A stretch of DNA of 64,000 bases from Ruegeria sp. THAF33 (GCF_009363615.1 NZ_CP045388.1:9544-73543), one strand, 5' to 3'. Counted from the first letter of the stretch, positions 17,032-25,643 are shown. The notes: a model not told the origin generated them from the letters alone. Made by a program: numbers and translations.

Positions 17032-18003
17032 CTATCCTTCGTCGTTCTCTGATTGAAACCGCTCGAAGGAATCTTGAATGAGCTGGTCCAAGTTCTGATC
17101 CAGCCAATTTGCAAAATTCGTATTGCCCCCTGCCCTCTTTACGGTCACTGAGAGGCCGGACTTTCCACTCTTGATCTGAACACCAGGAAGTGGCGAGCGT
17201 TCCTCAACAGTGCGTTCTTGCTTACCGCGTTTGCCAATCTCCTTGAGCACAAGCTCCAACCGGCCATCGGATTCCAAGTCACCGGAACGACCCAGAACCC
17301 CAAGAGCAGCCTTTTCTGTCAACTGCTCCTTTTCAAAGGCTGTCGCGAGTGTCGTCCATTTCGGGCGCCCTGCCCCCGGCGCTGCACCGATCGCTTCACC
17401 GACGGCCGTGGGAACCAAGCGGTTGATGCGCTCAAGCTGCGACAAGGTATTCTTGCTGATCGCCAGAGCCTGGCATACCTCCGCCCGGGAATAACCCTGC
17501 TCCAAAATCGCTTGAGCAAAACGAACGCGCTCGTAGTAGCTCAGCTCTGCACGCCCAGCATTCTCAAGCCCCTTTGCCAACAGGGCGTCTGTATCATCAA
17601 GGGTTCGGATCAGAGAGCGCACCGGGATACCAAGATGCCGGCAGGCCAGTATCCGTCGCTGGCCGTAGATCACCTCGAAATGCCCGTCTCTTTCCTTTGA
17701 CGGGCGCAGAAGCACAGGCACTTGCTGACCAGCCTCGGCGATACTGGAGGCGAGATCCTGGATCGATTCATTCGGCTCAGCGTTGTTAACAGCTGTTAAC
17801 TCGATATCGAGCCGGTCCTTGGGGCCCCAGGCAAGGATGAGGTTTGTATCAATATCCTGGATGCCGCCAAGCCCCGCACGAACAGACCCAATCGTCCCTT
17901 TGGGCAAGGTACGATGCGCTCGATCAGACCCCCCGTCTTTCGGCGCCTCTGTCGCCGCTGTAATGGCGGCCATGATCCCAGTTTTGTTTTTCCCCATAGC
18001 CAT
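17032..18003 (-). CDS. repB: Plasmid partitioning protein RepB (ParB family)
   Basis: A ParB-type centromere-binding protein of about 323 residues. It shows the ParB N-terminal signature (IQDLASSIAEAGQQVPVLLR, then YGQRRILACRHLGIPV), a central helix-turn-helix (SRAEVCQALAISKNTLSQLE) and a C-terminal dimerisation region. The start chosen is the ATG at 18003 (MAMGKNK), about 9 bases after GGGGG and just beyond the repA stop; an ATG at 18018 would lie inside repA. It binds parS and works with RepA. One parS copy is inside its own coding sequence. Confidence 0.93.
   Translation of the reverse strand: MAMGKNKTGIMAAITAATEAPKDGGSDRAHRTLPKGTIGSVRAGLGGIQDIDTNLILAWGPKDRLDIELTAVNNAEPNESIQDLASSIAEAGQQVPVLLRPSKERDGHFEVIYGQRRILACRHLGIPVRSLIRTLDDTDALLAKGLENAGRAELSYYERVRFAQAILEQGYSRAEVCQALAISKNTLSQLERINRLVPTAVGEAIGAAPGAGRPKWTTLATAFEKEQLTEKAALGVLGRSGDLESDGRLELVLKEIGKRGKQERTVEERSPLPGVQIKSGKSGLSVTVKRAGGNTNFANWLDQNLDQLIQDSFERFQSENDEG
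17785..17800. other. parS centromere site 2, inside repB
   Basis: A second exact GTTAACAGCTGTTAAC, embedded in the repB coding sequence, where it encodes the region around TAVNN. It keeps full palindromic identity with sites 1 and 3 despite the coding constraint. Confidence 0.82.
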
Positions 18004-18005
18004 GA

Positions 18006-19187
18006 TTAACGCCCCCAAGCCTGCTGGACCATTGCCGCAACTTCCGCACCAACCGCGTCCATACTGGTCTTGGCGCGATCATAGGTCGACCGCGTCATCT
18101 CCGATCGTGAGACCTCGTAGATCGACATCTTCAGCATGGATGCGTCACCAATCGCCGTGCTTCGCAAGCTCGTGGCTGCCACGACGCGGTCCTGAAACAG
18201 GGCTCGCATCAGGCTCACGATCTGCTGGCTTGGAATATCGCTCGGATCATCACGCGTGATGAGGAAGGAGAAGAAGTCATGATCCAGTTTGACGCCCGTA
18301 TCCTCGATCACTCCGAGGTAGGCGGAAGTCATTTCCACAAACTGTTGTGTTGAGGCCAGGTCGAGCATGCTTGGCGTCATCGGCACGATGACCGAGGTTG
18401 CCGCATAGAGGCCGGTCAGGGTCAGAAACCCGAGTGCCGGTGGGCTGTCGATAACCACCACATCGTAATTGCTCTCAACGGACTGAATCGCTTTGCTGAG
18501 CTTCTCAAAGAAAGCAACGCCGCGGCCCGCATTGACTGCGGTCTCGGTTTCAAACTCGCTCAGCACGAGACGGGCTGGCGCGAGATGGAGACCCGGGAAG
18601 TAGGTTTCCACGATGGCCTCTGACATGGGCACAGGATCCTCGTAGCGCAGCGCGTCATAAATCGACGCGCCTTCAAACTCCAGTTCCGTCTGAATCCCGC
18701 AGAAACCCGTGAGGCTACCTTGCGGGTCCAGATCAATAGCCAAAACTCGGTATCCACTCAGGGCAAGGTAGTGACAAAGGTGAATAGCGGAAGTGGACTT
18801 GGCCGAACCGCCTTTGAAGTTCATCAGCTGGATGACTTGGAGCTTATCACCCTCACGGCGGCCAGGAAGGTACTTCCCGGGTGTGCGCGAGCTCGCCTCC
18901 AATAGGTGGCGGGCTTGCAGGATTTCCTCACCGGTATAGAACCGGCGTCCGTTCTTGATGACGTCCGGCTCTGGCAGGGACCCTTCACTGTGGCACTTGC
19001 GCAGGAACTGACCCGTCACGCCAAGAAGCTCAGCAGTCTCTGTTGCGCTGAATAGTCTCAAATTCTTGCGCTGATCGGGCGCATAAGCTTGCTGAAGATG
19101 CGTGGTGAGCGCAGTATGTAGACGCGCCGCCATCTGGCTTGTAAGCTCAGATTGAGAGGCTGCTTCGATGGGTGCCGTTTGGAACAT
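18006..19187 (-). CDS. repA: Plasmid partitioning ATPase RepA (ParA family)
   Basis: A 393-residue ParA-type ATPase. An N-terminal DNA-binding region of about 110 residues (FSATETAELLGVTGQFLRKC) precedes the deviant Walker A (FKGGSAKSTSAIHL), Walker A' (VLAIDLDPQGS) and Walker B (VVVIDSPPALGFLT). With RepB and parS it segregates the plasmid, and it represses the rep operon. The ATG at 19187 is followed by a typical RepA N-terminus. repB starts 3 bases after its stop. It appears complete. Confidence 0.94.
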   Translation of the reverse strand: MFQTAPIEAASQSELTSQMAARLHTALTTHLQQAYAPDQRKNLRLFSATETAELLGVTGQFLRKCHSEGSLPEPDVIKNGRRFYTGEEILQARHLLEASSRTPGKYLPGRREGDKLQVIQLMNFKGGSAKSTSAIHLCHYLALSGYRVLAIDLDPQGSLTGFCGIQTELEFEGASIYDALRYEDPVPMSEAIVETYFPGLHLAPARLVLSEFETETAVNAGRGVAFFEKLSKAIQSVESNYDVVVIDSPPALGFLTLTGLYAATSVIVPMTPSMLDLASTQQFVEMTSAYLGVIEDTGVKLDHDFFSFLITRDDPSDIPSQQIVSLMRALFQDRVVAATSLRSTAIGDASMLKMSIYEVSRSEMTRSTYDRAKTSMDAVGAEVAAMVQQAWGR

Positions 19188-19345
19188 AGTTGCAATTTCT
19201 CTGCTCGAACGCGCTTATTTGCGCAACTTGACTCTAATGGCCGTGATTCACCCTGCTAAGTCAAGGATTTTATCCACAATTTGTGCCACCCAACTAACGG
19301 ACTACTAGGGAAGCGAAACGCCCCGGGGAGTTAACAGCTGTTAAC
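19188..19345 (-). promoter_or_regulatory. rep operon control region with DnaA box and parS site 3
   Basis: The spacer upstream of repA carries a perfect DnaA box TTATCCACA (19270-19278) and a third exact parS palindrome GTTAACAGCTGTTAAC (19330-19345), preceded by CCCCGGGG. The rep promoter must lie here; I could not fix its -35/-10 with confidence. RepA/RepB binding in this region would autoregulate the operon, as in other repABC plasmids. Confidence 0.7.
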
Positions 19346-19362
19346 AGCACCCCAGGAGTGGA

Positions 19363-19391
19363 TGCACCGGACCCGAATTTGGCCCGGTGCA
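19363..19391 (-). terminator. Hairpin downstream of the DUF736 gene
   Basis: TGCACCGG (19363-19370) and CCGGTGCA (19384-19391) form a perfect 8-base stem around a 13-base loop, starting 4 bases after the DUF736 stop. There is no clear uridine tract, so it may stabilise the 3' end rather than terminate efficiently. Confidence 0.4.
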
Positions 19392-19395
19392 GAGG

Positions 19396-19734
19396 TCATT
19401 GGGCGTCCCGGGGGGCCCAGGGAATGACGGCCTGGAGCGCATCATCTTCTTGGTTCGCAGCCTTGCCGAGATTGGCATTGAAGCCGAAATCGCGGATCGT
19501 CAGCGTGAAGTAGTCGGCGCCGGTTTCCCGATTCTGTTTCTTCCAGATCCCGCCGCACTCGACCAGACGGCCCCGGGGAGAACGGCCGAGAACACGGTGC
19601 GTCGGGGCCAGCGGATTGTCGCTGGAAACGGGCTCAACGGTAATGTCGATGTCGAATGTCAGGGTGGAAATCGAACCGCTGCCTTTGGCGTTTTCGATAT
19701 CGGGAGCGTCAAATTTAATGCAGTTGGTGGTCAT
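19396..19734 (-). CDS. DUF736 family protein
   Basis: A 112-residue protein of the DUF736 family, common on conjugative plasmids of Rhizobiales and Rhodobacterales and without a proven function. It reads MTTNCIKFDAPDIENAKGSG, then a beta-rich middle and RVLGRSPRGRLVECGGIWKK. GAAAGGA precedes the ATG at 19734; the open frame upstream of that is not family-like. Its leader (19840-19884) shares blocks with the leader of the small gene ending at 11233. Confidence 0.8.
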   Translation of the reverse strand: MTTNCIKFDAPDIENAKGSGSISTLTFDIDITVEPVSSDNPLAPTHRVLGRSPRGRLVECGGIWKKQNRETGADYFTLTIRDFGFNANLGKAANQEDDALQAVIPWAPRDAQ

Positions 19735-20012
19735 CGCCAGGGTCCTTTCTTTGGTGTTGCGATGATGGTCAGAAGGCAGGGACCAATGCCAAAACCACAC
19801 CGGAGGCAGAGCGCAGCGGAGAAGGGTAGGGAAGCAGAATTCTGTTTCGCGAGGAATGATCCGAAGGGGCAGGGGAGAATTCTGGTAACCGCCCTTTGTG
19901 GTTTTGGCAGGACCTGCGACCAGCATTCTAAGCAACGCCGATGGAAGGCCAGAGCGACGCACCACCAGCATGGATTGACGCCAATGTCTGACGTCAAGGG
20001 GCCGCCAACGGA

Positions 20013-21119
20013 TCAGACCAACGGGTCGAATTCCTCGATCTTGCGGTGTGCCCATTTCAACCAGTCAGCGGCTGGCATACCGTCAATCTCATCGGCCAGA
20101 CCATGAGGGTTCGCTTCAAGTGCGGCGAGAAAGGAACGAAGCCTTTGCGCTTCTTCCCAGTCCTTCGCCCGGCCCCGAAACAGACGCCATTTCTCCTGCT
20201 CAAGCTGAGCCATATGACGGCGCTCTTCCTCTGCGATCCGCTCGGCCTCAATGCGACGGTCTCGCTCCTCAAACTCTGCGCGCCGGGCGGCCAAAGCTGG
20301 GCCCGCCAACATGAGGCCCGCAATCACGGTTGGAAGCAAATCCTCACCATTGAGCGTGCTTGTTTCGACCCATTCTTTCTTCACACCCGTTCCAAGATAG
20401 GTCGTGATCGTGAAGCGCAGGAACCCGGTGGGGGCCAGAGCGCTGTTGTGGTGGTAAGGAAAAGCCGTCCAGCCCTTCGGCTCATCAGACGGCCTTCCAT
20501 GAAACTGGTACATCTTTTCGACAACAGAAACCTCAAACTTTTCCCCAGAAACTTCAAACTTCAACTTGCCACGGATACTTCCTTCATGCGCGCGACCTCC
20601 TTGGTCTTCAAACCCCTTTAGAAGCGCGCTTGTAACCCGAAAGCGATAGCGATCCCTGTCGGTCAAATCCGGTAGTTCGTCTTCACCCCACCAAAAATCG
20701 TCCAAACGACGCCCACGTTTTTTGGCGCGACGTTCAGCTTGTTCCTTACCGTGTTCGTCCACCCAAGCCGCAACGATCGGGTGGAGATTGCGAAGCGTCC
20801 CGGGGATGGATGTCTTGGCAATATTCACCGCAGCCTCCTCAACACGTTTCCTGCCTGCACGGGATTTTCTTTGAAACTGACCGCTCTGCGTGATCCGGAT
20901 GATACTGGACGTTCCCGCAGGGCAGGGAGGCAGATCGCGTTTTTCAACCTTCTTGCCAGCTTCCAACTTTGCCCAATACCCCCGCGGCGGCCTTGGAATC
21001 GCGTGGCGCGCGCAAATCTTGGAAAGGCCCTGATCTGAAAGGCCAAATTCCTCCGCAAGCTTTATCATTGGTTTGCGCCAGACGAGTTCATAGAGTTCCT
21101 CTCGCGATATTTGCTTCAT
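20013..21119 (-). CDS. Hypothetical plasmid protein with N-terminal helix-turn-helix-like region
   Basis: A 368-residue protein. Residues 1-60 include YELVWRKPMIKLAEEFGLSD and KICARHAIPRPPRGYWAKLE, a helix-turn-helix-like opening seen in many proteobacterial hypothetical proteins. The middle is basic and mixed alpha/beta. Residues 270-330 are a long charged coiled coil rich in Arg and Glu. It may be a DNA-binding protein, but no family function is known to me. The ATG at 21119 is the natural start. The 278 bases between it and the DUF736 gene hold only the repeat-bearing leader. Confidence 0.6.
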   Translation of the reverse strand: MKQISREELYELVWRKPMIKLAEEFGLSDQGLSKICARHAIPRPPRGYWAKLEAGKKVEKRDLPPCPAGTSSIIRITQSGQFQRKSRAGRKRVEEAAVNIAKTSIPGTLRNLHPIVAAWVDEHGKEQAERRAKKRGRRLDDFWWGEDELPDLTDRDRYRFRVTSALLKGFEDQGGRAHEGSIRGKLKFEVSGEKFEVSVVEKMYQFHGRPSDEPKGWTAFPYHHNSALAPTGFLRFTITTYLGTGVKKEWVETSTLNGEDLLPTVIAGLMLAGPALAARRAEFEERDRRIEAERIAEEERRHMAQLEQEKWRLFRGRAKDWEEAQRLRSFLAALEANPHGLADEIDGMPAADWLKWAHRKIEEFDPLV

Positions 21120-21249
21120 GGCTGAATCCAGTCAATTTCTCAATTTTTCATATAGTTACGCCTGACAGTGGAACAACTCTGTGAAGTCCTGACTAGGAAT
21201 TTAAGTCAAATCGCGCCGCCCAGGCGGTGCTCCTGCGCGGACAGCGCCG

Positions 21250-21296
21250 GTCCGGCGGCGGGGCAGGGGGCTTGTCCTTCTGCCCCGCCGCCGGAC
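21250..21296. repeat. Perfect 17-base inverted repeat
   Basis: GTCCGGCGGCGGGGCAG (21250-21266) is repeated in exact inverse as CTGCCCCGCCGCCGGAC (21280-21296) around a 13-base spacer. The stem is almost all G/C and is followed on the plus strand by AATTTTG. It lies between the upstream end of the 20013 gene and the terminator of the ParB-like gene. It could act as a very strong transcription block or structural hairpin. Confidence 0.7.
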
Positions 21297-21331
21297 AATT
21301 TTGAAGGCCTGTTCTTGGAAAAACGCTAAAC

Positions 21332-21357
21332 AAAAAAAGACCCCGCGTGATGCGGGG
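21332..21357 (-). terminator. Rho-independent terminator of the ParB-like gene
   Basis: Read on the minus strand, CCCCGC (21357-21352), loop ATCAC, GCGGGG (21346-21341), TC, then seven uridines (21338-21332). It starts 29 bases after the stop of the ParB-like gene at 21386 and is a textbook intrinsic terminator. Confidence 0.85.
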
Positions 21358-21385
21358 CCAGTTGGGTCTCCCCACGAAGGAGCCG

Positions 21386-23251
21386 TCAGGTGCAGTCGGG
21401 CACCCATTTGTCGAGTTTGGCTTTCTGTTCCGGTGTCAGACCCATGAGTTTCTGGGTGGTTGGATCACTCACGAGCTTCTCCATCTTCTCGGCCTTTTCC
21501 GCTTTCTTGAGCTTGGCGAAACCGGCAACCCGCTCGTCGCGGGCATCGCAATCGAGAAACTCGCAAAGCAAATCGACCAGATGACCGGCTGAGACCCGCG
21601 AGAAGAAATTCTCTGCCGTGGGCGTCCAGTGCTTGCGGATATCGGCCCCGGCCTCGTCGCCAATCAAGCCGAAGAACTCCACGCCACCGGCCCGGTAGGG
21701 CAGGGTGCGCGCGACCGCTTCGGTAATAGTGGCATTGCGGGCCTTCTTGCCGGTCTCGCAGAAGGTGGCGAAGGCCTCGGACAGGTCCTCCACGCGGGTG
21801 CCTTTCTGCCAGTATTCGATGGCATCGACCCCGTGCTCCAAACGCGGCTCGCGGGCAAAGCCATCTTCAACACTCGGCACATTGTTCGGGCGGTCCAGCC
21901 GAATGTCGAAAACACTCTCGAAGCTGCCTGATGCCTCCGAGAGGCCAAAACCCAGCAGGTCCAAAACCAGTTCCGGCTTGGCCAGCAGGGCGGCTTGCAC
22001 GGAGGCCAGCCGGATTGCCTGTATGTCCGCCACTAGCTTTTGCGAGTAGGGGGATTTCGGGGTGTCTGACTTGGTGGTCTGCGGCGCTTGCAGGACACCT
22101 GCGTCGATGGCGGCTTTCTTGTCCTCGGGGCGAACCAGACCAGCTGTGATCTCAGGTTTGCCTGACCCGTTCACAAGGATGATGCAGCCCGCATGGGCTT
22201 TCTGGTCCTCGGTATAGTCACCGTCGAGAAGAGCCTGCAACTCGGCAAGCCGCGCCTCGCCATCCTCGTCCAGAACTCCGCCATTGGCGAGGTCAGCCAA
22301 CTCGTCGTATTCCTCTGCTTCCTCTTCGGTCAGATCACCCTCGACGGGGTAGAGGCGTACCAGCTTCATCTGATCGAGCTCATAGTAGTTGAGCCAGGCC
22401 TCGTTGCGGGCCTCGGCCCATGCCCAGCCTTGGGTTTCGACCAGATCGGCCTGGGCTGTTTCCAGCTTCTCGGTGAAGAGCCGATCCAGAAGGGCAGGGG
22501 AGGCGAGGAAGACCTCGTCGGAGAAGAGATCGCGGGTGACAGTGCCGCCCTCGGCCTCGTAGGCCTCAACCCCAACAAACCTGGCGCGGCGGTCGGTGGC
22601 TTTGATCGCATCGGGATGCAGCGAGTTCTTGATCGCGCTCTCGGAGACGGCTTGTCCTTTCACCTGATCCAGAATGCTCAGGGTGAGCGCTTCATCGTCT
22701 GAGAGGGTGAAGGCCTTGGCGGTGCCAAGACTGATCTCACCTGCTGCAAGGGCGTCCAGCACCAGCGCGGGCAGGCCCGCAAGCGCCAACCGCTGATAAA
22801 CGCGGGCTTCGGTGACAGCAAAGGCGAGGGCAATTTCCGGCACGGTGGCCCCGCGCGATTTCATACGACCGAAGGCGCGGATTTCATCGGCTGGGGTCAT
22901 GTCCTCGCGCGCTGCATTCTCAGCGCTGGCCCAATCTTCGGCCTCGGCGGCGTCTGCCGCCAGTTTGACGGGAACCGTGGTGAAGGGATGGCTCTCGGAA
23001 CGTGCCGCGATCAATTGAATGGCGCGAAGGCGGCAGCCGCCCGCGACGATCCCGACTTTGCCATCCTCGTCCATGAGGCCTGCGAGATTGTGGATGAGGC
23101 CGAAACGCTTGATGCTGTCGGCCAAGCTTTCGATATGGGCCTCGGAAACGGCTTTGCGCGGGTTCAAATCGGAGATGTAGGCCATCTCCAAGGGGATTTG
23201 CAGGATCACGGCGCTGGTGGTGTCTGCTTGGATGGGTTGTTGCTTGGTCAT
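21386..23251 (-). CDS. Large ParB/Spo0J-like plasmid protein
   Basis: A protein of about 621 residues. Residues 25-100 form a ParB N-terminal domain (ISDLNPRKAVSEAHIESLAD, SIKRFGLIHNLAGL, VGIVAGGCRLRAIQLI), followed by a helix-turn-helix (GATVPEIALAFAVTEARVYQ). The C-terminal 400 residues are acidic and contain a helical repeat-like region. Such proteins accompany DUF736 genes on repABC plasmids but are distinct from RepB; they may act in stability or as a DNA-bound CTP switch. AAGGAC precedes the ATG at 23251. The exact role is unknown. Confidence 0.75.
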   Translation of the reverse strand: MTKQQPIQADTTSAVILQIPLEMAYISDLNPRKAVSEAHIESLADSIKRFGLIHNLAGLMDEDGKVGIVAGGCRLRAIQLIAARSESHPFTTVPVKLAADAAEAEDWASAENAAREDMTPADEIRAFGRMKSRGATVPEIALAFAVTEARVYQRLALAGLPALVLDALAAGEISLGTAKAFTLSDDEALTLSILDQVKGQAVSESAIKNSLHPDAIKATDRRARFVGVEAYEAEGGTVTRDLFSDEVFLASPALLDRLFTEKLETAQADLVETQGWAWAEARNEAWLNYYELDQMKLVRLYPVEGDLTEEEAEEYDELADLANGGVLDEDGEARLAELQALLDGDYTEDQKAHAGCIILVNGSGKPEITAGLVRPEDKKAAIDAGVLQAPQTTKSDTPKSPYSQKLVADIQAIRLASVQAALLAKPELVLDLLGFGLSEASGSFESVFDIRLDRPNNVPSVEDGFAREPRLEHGVDAIEYWQKGTRVEDLSEAFATFCETGKKARNATITEAVARTLPYRAGGVEFFGLIGDEAGADIRKHWTPTAENFFSRVSAGHLVDLLCEFLDCDARDERVAGFAKLKKAEKAEKMEKLVSDPTTQKLMGLTPEQKAKLDKWVPDCT

Positions 23252-23371
23252 TGGTTTGTCCTTTTGGATGGATGTCAGGCTTGCTCGGAGCGACACAGGC
23301 GCTCGGCGGCTGGTTTTGTGGATGGGGTAGGGGAGGGGGCCGGAACGCTTGAGGCTTCGGCCCCGGTGGCG

Positions 23372-23740
23372 TCACCACCAGCAGGAATAGATCACGGTCG
23401 ATCCGGCTTCGATCTCAGCCCGCGCCCATGCGCAGAATTCAAGATCGTAGTCGTGGTATTCGCTGGCCTGCTCGTCCTGAAACTGATGCCCATAGAAGAA
23501 CCCGCCCTCGCACCGGGGCAGGGCGCTTCCCTTTACGGCTTGTTCCAGCGTGTCGATGTCGGCGGTTTCCAGTTTCAGCTCACCACAATTCAGATCGGAA
23601 GCCGAAAGCCCGGTCCGCTCGGTGTAGAGCGCCTCCATGAAGGTTTGCAGCTTGGAATGCTTGCGCCAGACGAATTTCGGGCTTTCGCCTTCTTCTCCGC
23701 TCTCGGCTGTTTTGACATATGCGTATTGGTCGAGGCCCAT
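23372..23740 (-). CDS. Hypothetical plasmid protein (MGLDQYAY family)
   Basis: A 122-residue protein beginning MGLDQYAYVKTAE, an opening seen in a small family of phage and plasmid proteins of unknown function. It is rich in aromatic residues and Glu, with CEGGFFYGHQFQDEQASEYH in the second half and a C-terminal CWW. AAGGAG lies about 9 bases before the ATG at 23740. It follows the ParB-like gene's promoter region on the same strand. No enzymatic motif is evident. Confidence 0.65.
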   Translation of the reverse strand: MGLDQYAYVKTAESGEEGESPKFVWRKHSKLQTFMEALYTERTGLSASDLNCGELKLETADIDTLEQAVKGSALPRCEGGFFYGHQFQDEQASEYHDYDLEFCAWARAEIEAGSTVIYSCWW

Positions 23741-24300
23741 GGCCTGCTCCTTTCGTGGTTAGAGCGGCGCGGAATCTTCTTTTGGCGACCTCTCGGCCTT
23801 GGCCCGCTTACCGCCAGTGGCGGAGGCCTCGACTGATCTGTCAGTCCGAAAAGCCCCCGTGCTTTTCGGCTGGGCAGAGCAGGGGAGGGCGAAGCACGAC
23901 CTGCGGCCGGACGGCGACCCGACACAGGGGGCCGGAGCGGTGAAATCGGGAGGGACCCGCGCGACCGCGTGGGAGGAACCGGATTTCTCCGAGGAGGCTG
24001 GCGCGGAACGCGACACCAGAGCCCCTGTTCGGGACGCCGACCGGATGGCAGGCGGAATCAAGGAATGGAAATCTGCCAGCCGGGTTAGAGCGGAGCGGAG
24101 ACCCGGCTGACCTCTGGCTCAAGCGATCGCGGTCTCGCCCGCGATCTCATCTGAGACATGCACGAAGGATCGTTTCCAGAATTGGCGGAGACGCGACACA
24201 CGCGGCTCCGGGCGCAGCCAAGAGCCTGGTCAGCGCGAGGTGCTGACGTGCCAACCCAATCAAGCAACGCACGCCATATAAAGGATATAGACAATACTCA
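23741..24300. other. Gene-free GC-rich region with three strong hairpins
   Basis: About 560 bases without a credible gene. Perfect stems are CCGAAAAGC/GCTTTTCGG (23846-23854 with 23861-23869), AGCCGGGT/ACCCGGCT (24078-24085 with 24101-24108) and GATCGCGG/CCGCGATC (24125-24132 with 24139-24146). Open frames here show no ribosome sites or family patterns. It may be the leader of the 23372 gene, a structured RNA, or degenerate sequence at the edge of the inserted Xre/RES-dnd segment. Confidence 0.45.
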
Positions 24301-24302
24301 AT

Positions 24303-24330
24303 CATATGATATGTTTTTTCTACTCATATG
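24303..24330 (+). promoter_or_regulatory. Putative operator of the Xre/RES operon (two CATATG half-sites)
   Basis: ATCATATGAT (24301-24310) is a perfect 10-base palindrome, and a second CATATG lies at 24325-24330, exactly 22 bases on, about two helical turns. They flank a T-rich tract just upstream of the antitoxin start, in an AT-rich promoter region (ATAAAGGATATAGACAATAC). Autorepression by the antitoxin is the likely purpose. Confidence 0.45.
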
Positions 24331-24339
24331 GAGGCTATG

Positions 24340-24756
24340 ATGCTTGAACCCATCCAAAATGCGCCTCAACCGGCATATGTCCAACCAATTGACCAACAGG
24401 ACAAGATCGCCGCGATTATCAAAGGCGTTGTGCGGACCGCTGATGCCTGGGGGTTGTCGAATGCCGAGGCTGCAATGCTGTTCGATGTCCCGACAGCCAC
24501 CTGGGGGCGCATGAAGGCTGGCACCTACAAGGGCGTGCTGGATCAGGACAAGGTCACCCGCGCAAGCTTGCTGATCGGGCTGTTCAAAGGCCTGAGGCTC
24601 TTGTTCAACGGCCCGCTCACATATGGCTGGCCAAAGACCGCAAATGCAGGCCCGGGCTTTAACGGCAAAACCCCGGTTCAGATCATGTGCGAAGGCGGCA
24701 TTCCGGCGATGATGAAAATGCGCCAGCATATCGACGCGCTCCGAGGTGGCGTGTGA
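24340..24756 (+). CDS. Xre/MbcA/ParS-family antitoxin
   Basis: A protein of about 138 residues with an Xre-like N-terminal region (SNAEAAMLFDVPTATWGRMK, the helix-turn-helix) and a C-terminal toxin-binding domain typical of RES-partner antitoxins (LIGLFKGLRLLF, PVQIMCEGGIPAMMKMRQHI). GGAGG at 24330-24334 best fits the ATG at 24340; ATGs at 24328 and 24337 are alternatives. The stop overlaps the toxin's start (GTGTGA). The small antitoxin first, toxin second order is the family norm. Confidence 0.85.
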   Translation: MLEPIQNAPQPAYVQPIDQQDKIAAIIKGVVRTADAWGLSNAEAAMLFDVPTATWGRMKAGTYKGVLDQDKVTRASLLIGLFKGLRLLFNGPLTYGWPKTANAGPGFNGKTPVQIMCEGGIPAMMKMRQHIDALRGGV

Positions 24757-25457
24757 TCAGAGCAAGTGACCTAGCACAGGTCGAATTCACAGACCCCAAA
24801 ACTGTCCGGCTGATTTCCACCGCCTATATCGACGAGCCCGCCATGGCTCCCTTGGCAGATGATGAAGATGACCTTGCGATCCTCGAGGAAATCGAAGGAC
24901 TCACATCCGCGCGCCAGTCCGTCACCTTGCCGATCCCGGGCGGCCTTCATCCTGGTGAGCTTCTGACCGAGGCCGCCGGGTATGGCTGGACGCTGGTGAA
25001 TGCAGCGTTCTGCTATACTCGCCCGACAGGCAACAGGTTCAATGGCCCGGACCGCGGGGCGTGGTACGCGTCCTATGGAGAGCTTGCGATCGAAACCGCG
25101 CAAGCCGAGGTATCCTCGCATCTGACGCGAGAGCTTGAGGCGACCGGCGTGTTTGAAAACACCACGTCCTACAGGGAGCTTTTTGCCGGATTCACGTCTC
25201 AGTTTCACGAACTCGCCCCGGGAACAGAAGACGCCGCATTGCACACTGACCCTGCGACCGCATACCCGGCGGGGCAAGTCCTGGCACGCGATGTGCTTGG
25301 CTCAGACGGCAACGGGATCCTTTACCCATCCTCACGTCACCCGGACGGCCAATGCTTGGTCGCGCTTCGTCCCCATCTCGTGCAGAATATCCGGCAGGGC
25401 GCGGCTTGGGATTTTGTTTGGGACGGCGATCCCACACCCATCATGACCAAGCGCTAG
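24753..25457 (+). CDS. RES-domain toxin (NAD+-targeting)
   Basis: A 234-residue RES-domain protein. RES toxins degrade or transfer NAD+ and arrest growth unless bound by the Xre partner. The conserved pattern is RPTGNRFNGPDRGAWYAS, with the expected Arg, Gly-Tyr-Ser and Glu residues (ELAIETAQAEV), and a later Ser/Asn-rich GNGILYPSSRHPDG. Translation begins with GTG at 24753, overlapping the antitoxin stop by 3 bases. It is longer than the shortest RES toxins because of an N-terminal extension of about 80 residues. It appears intact. Confidence 0.85.
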   Translation: MIRASDLAQVEFTDPKTVRLISTAYIDEPAMAPLADDEDDLAILEEIEGLTSARQSVTLPIPGGLHPGELLTEAAGYGWTLVNAAFCYTRPTGNRFNGPDRGAWYASYGELAIETAQAEVSSHLTRELEATGVFENTTSYRELFAGFTSQFHELAPGTEDAALHTDPATAYPAGQVLARDVLGSDGNGILYPSSRHPDGQCLVALRPHLVQNIRQGAAWDFVWDGDPTPIMTKR

Positions 25458-25615
25458 CCGCATGATACTCTGTATATCGGCGATTTGGTGACGATTTCAC
25501 TCGTATTCGGCGCTCGGGTGGACTAGTGAGTGCAGCAATATAGGGCGGGTACGGGCTCTAGCTTGCCAAACGGTTCACCCAGCAGAGAAACCGAGGCACA
25601 ATAGCCAAACAGACA

Positions 25616-25643
25616 TTGACTTCCCGTCAGACTTCCATAGACT
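25616..25643 (+). promoter_or_regulatory. Putative promoter of the dnd operon
   Basis: TTGACT (25616-25621), 16 bases, then TAGACT (25638-25643), 26 bases upstream of the dndB start at 25669. The repeated word GACTTCC occurs twice within it. This is the best -35/-10 pair in the 211-base gap between the RES toxin and dndB. A tentative call from pattern alone. Confidence 0.4.

Noticed and set aside
17840..17870. TATCCTG inside repB, and another TATCCTG near 33890, as further nick sites
   Set aside because: Both are inside conserved coding sequence, lack flanking inverted repeats and are far from the relaxase operon.
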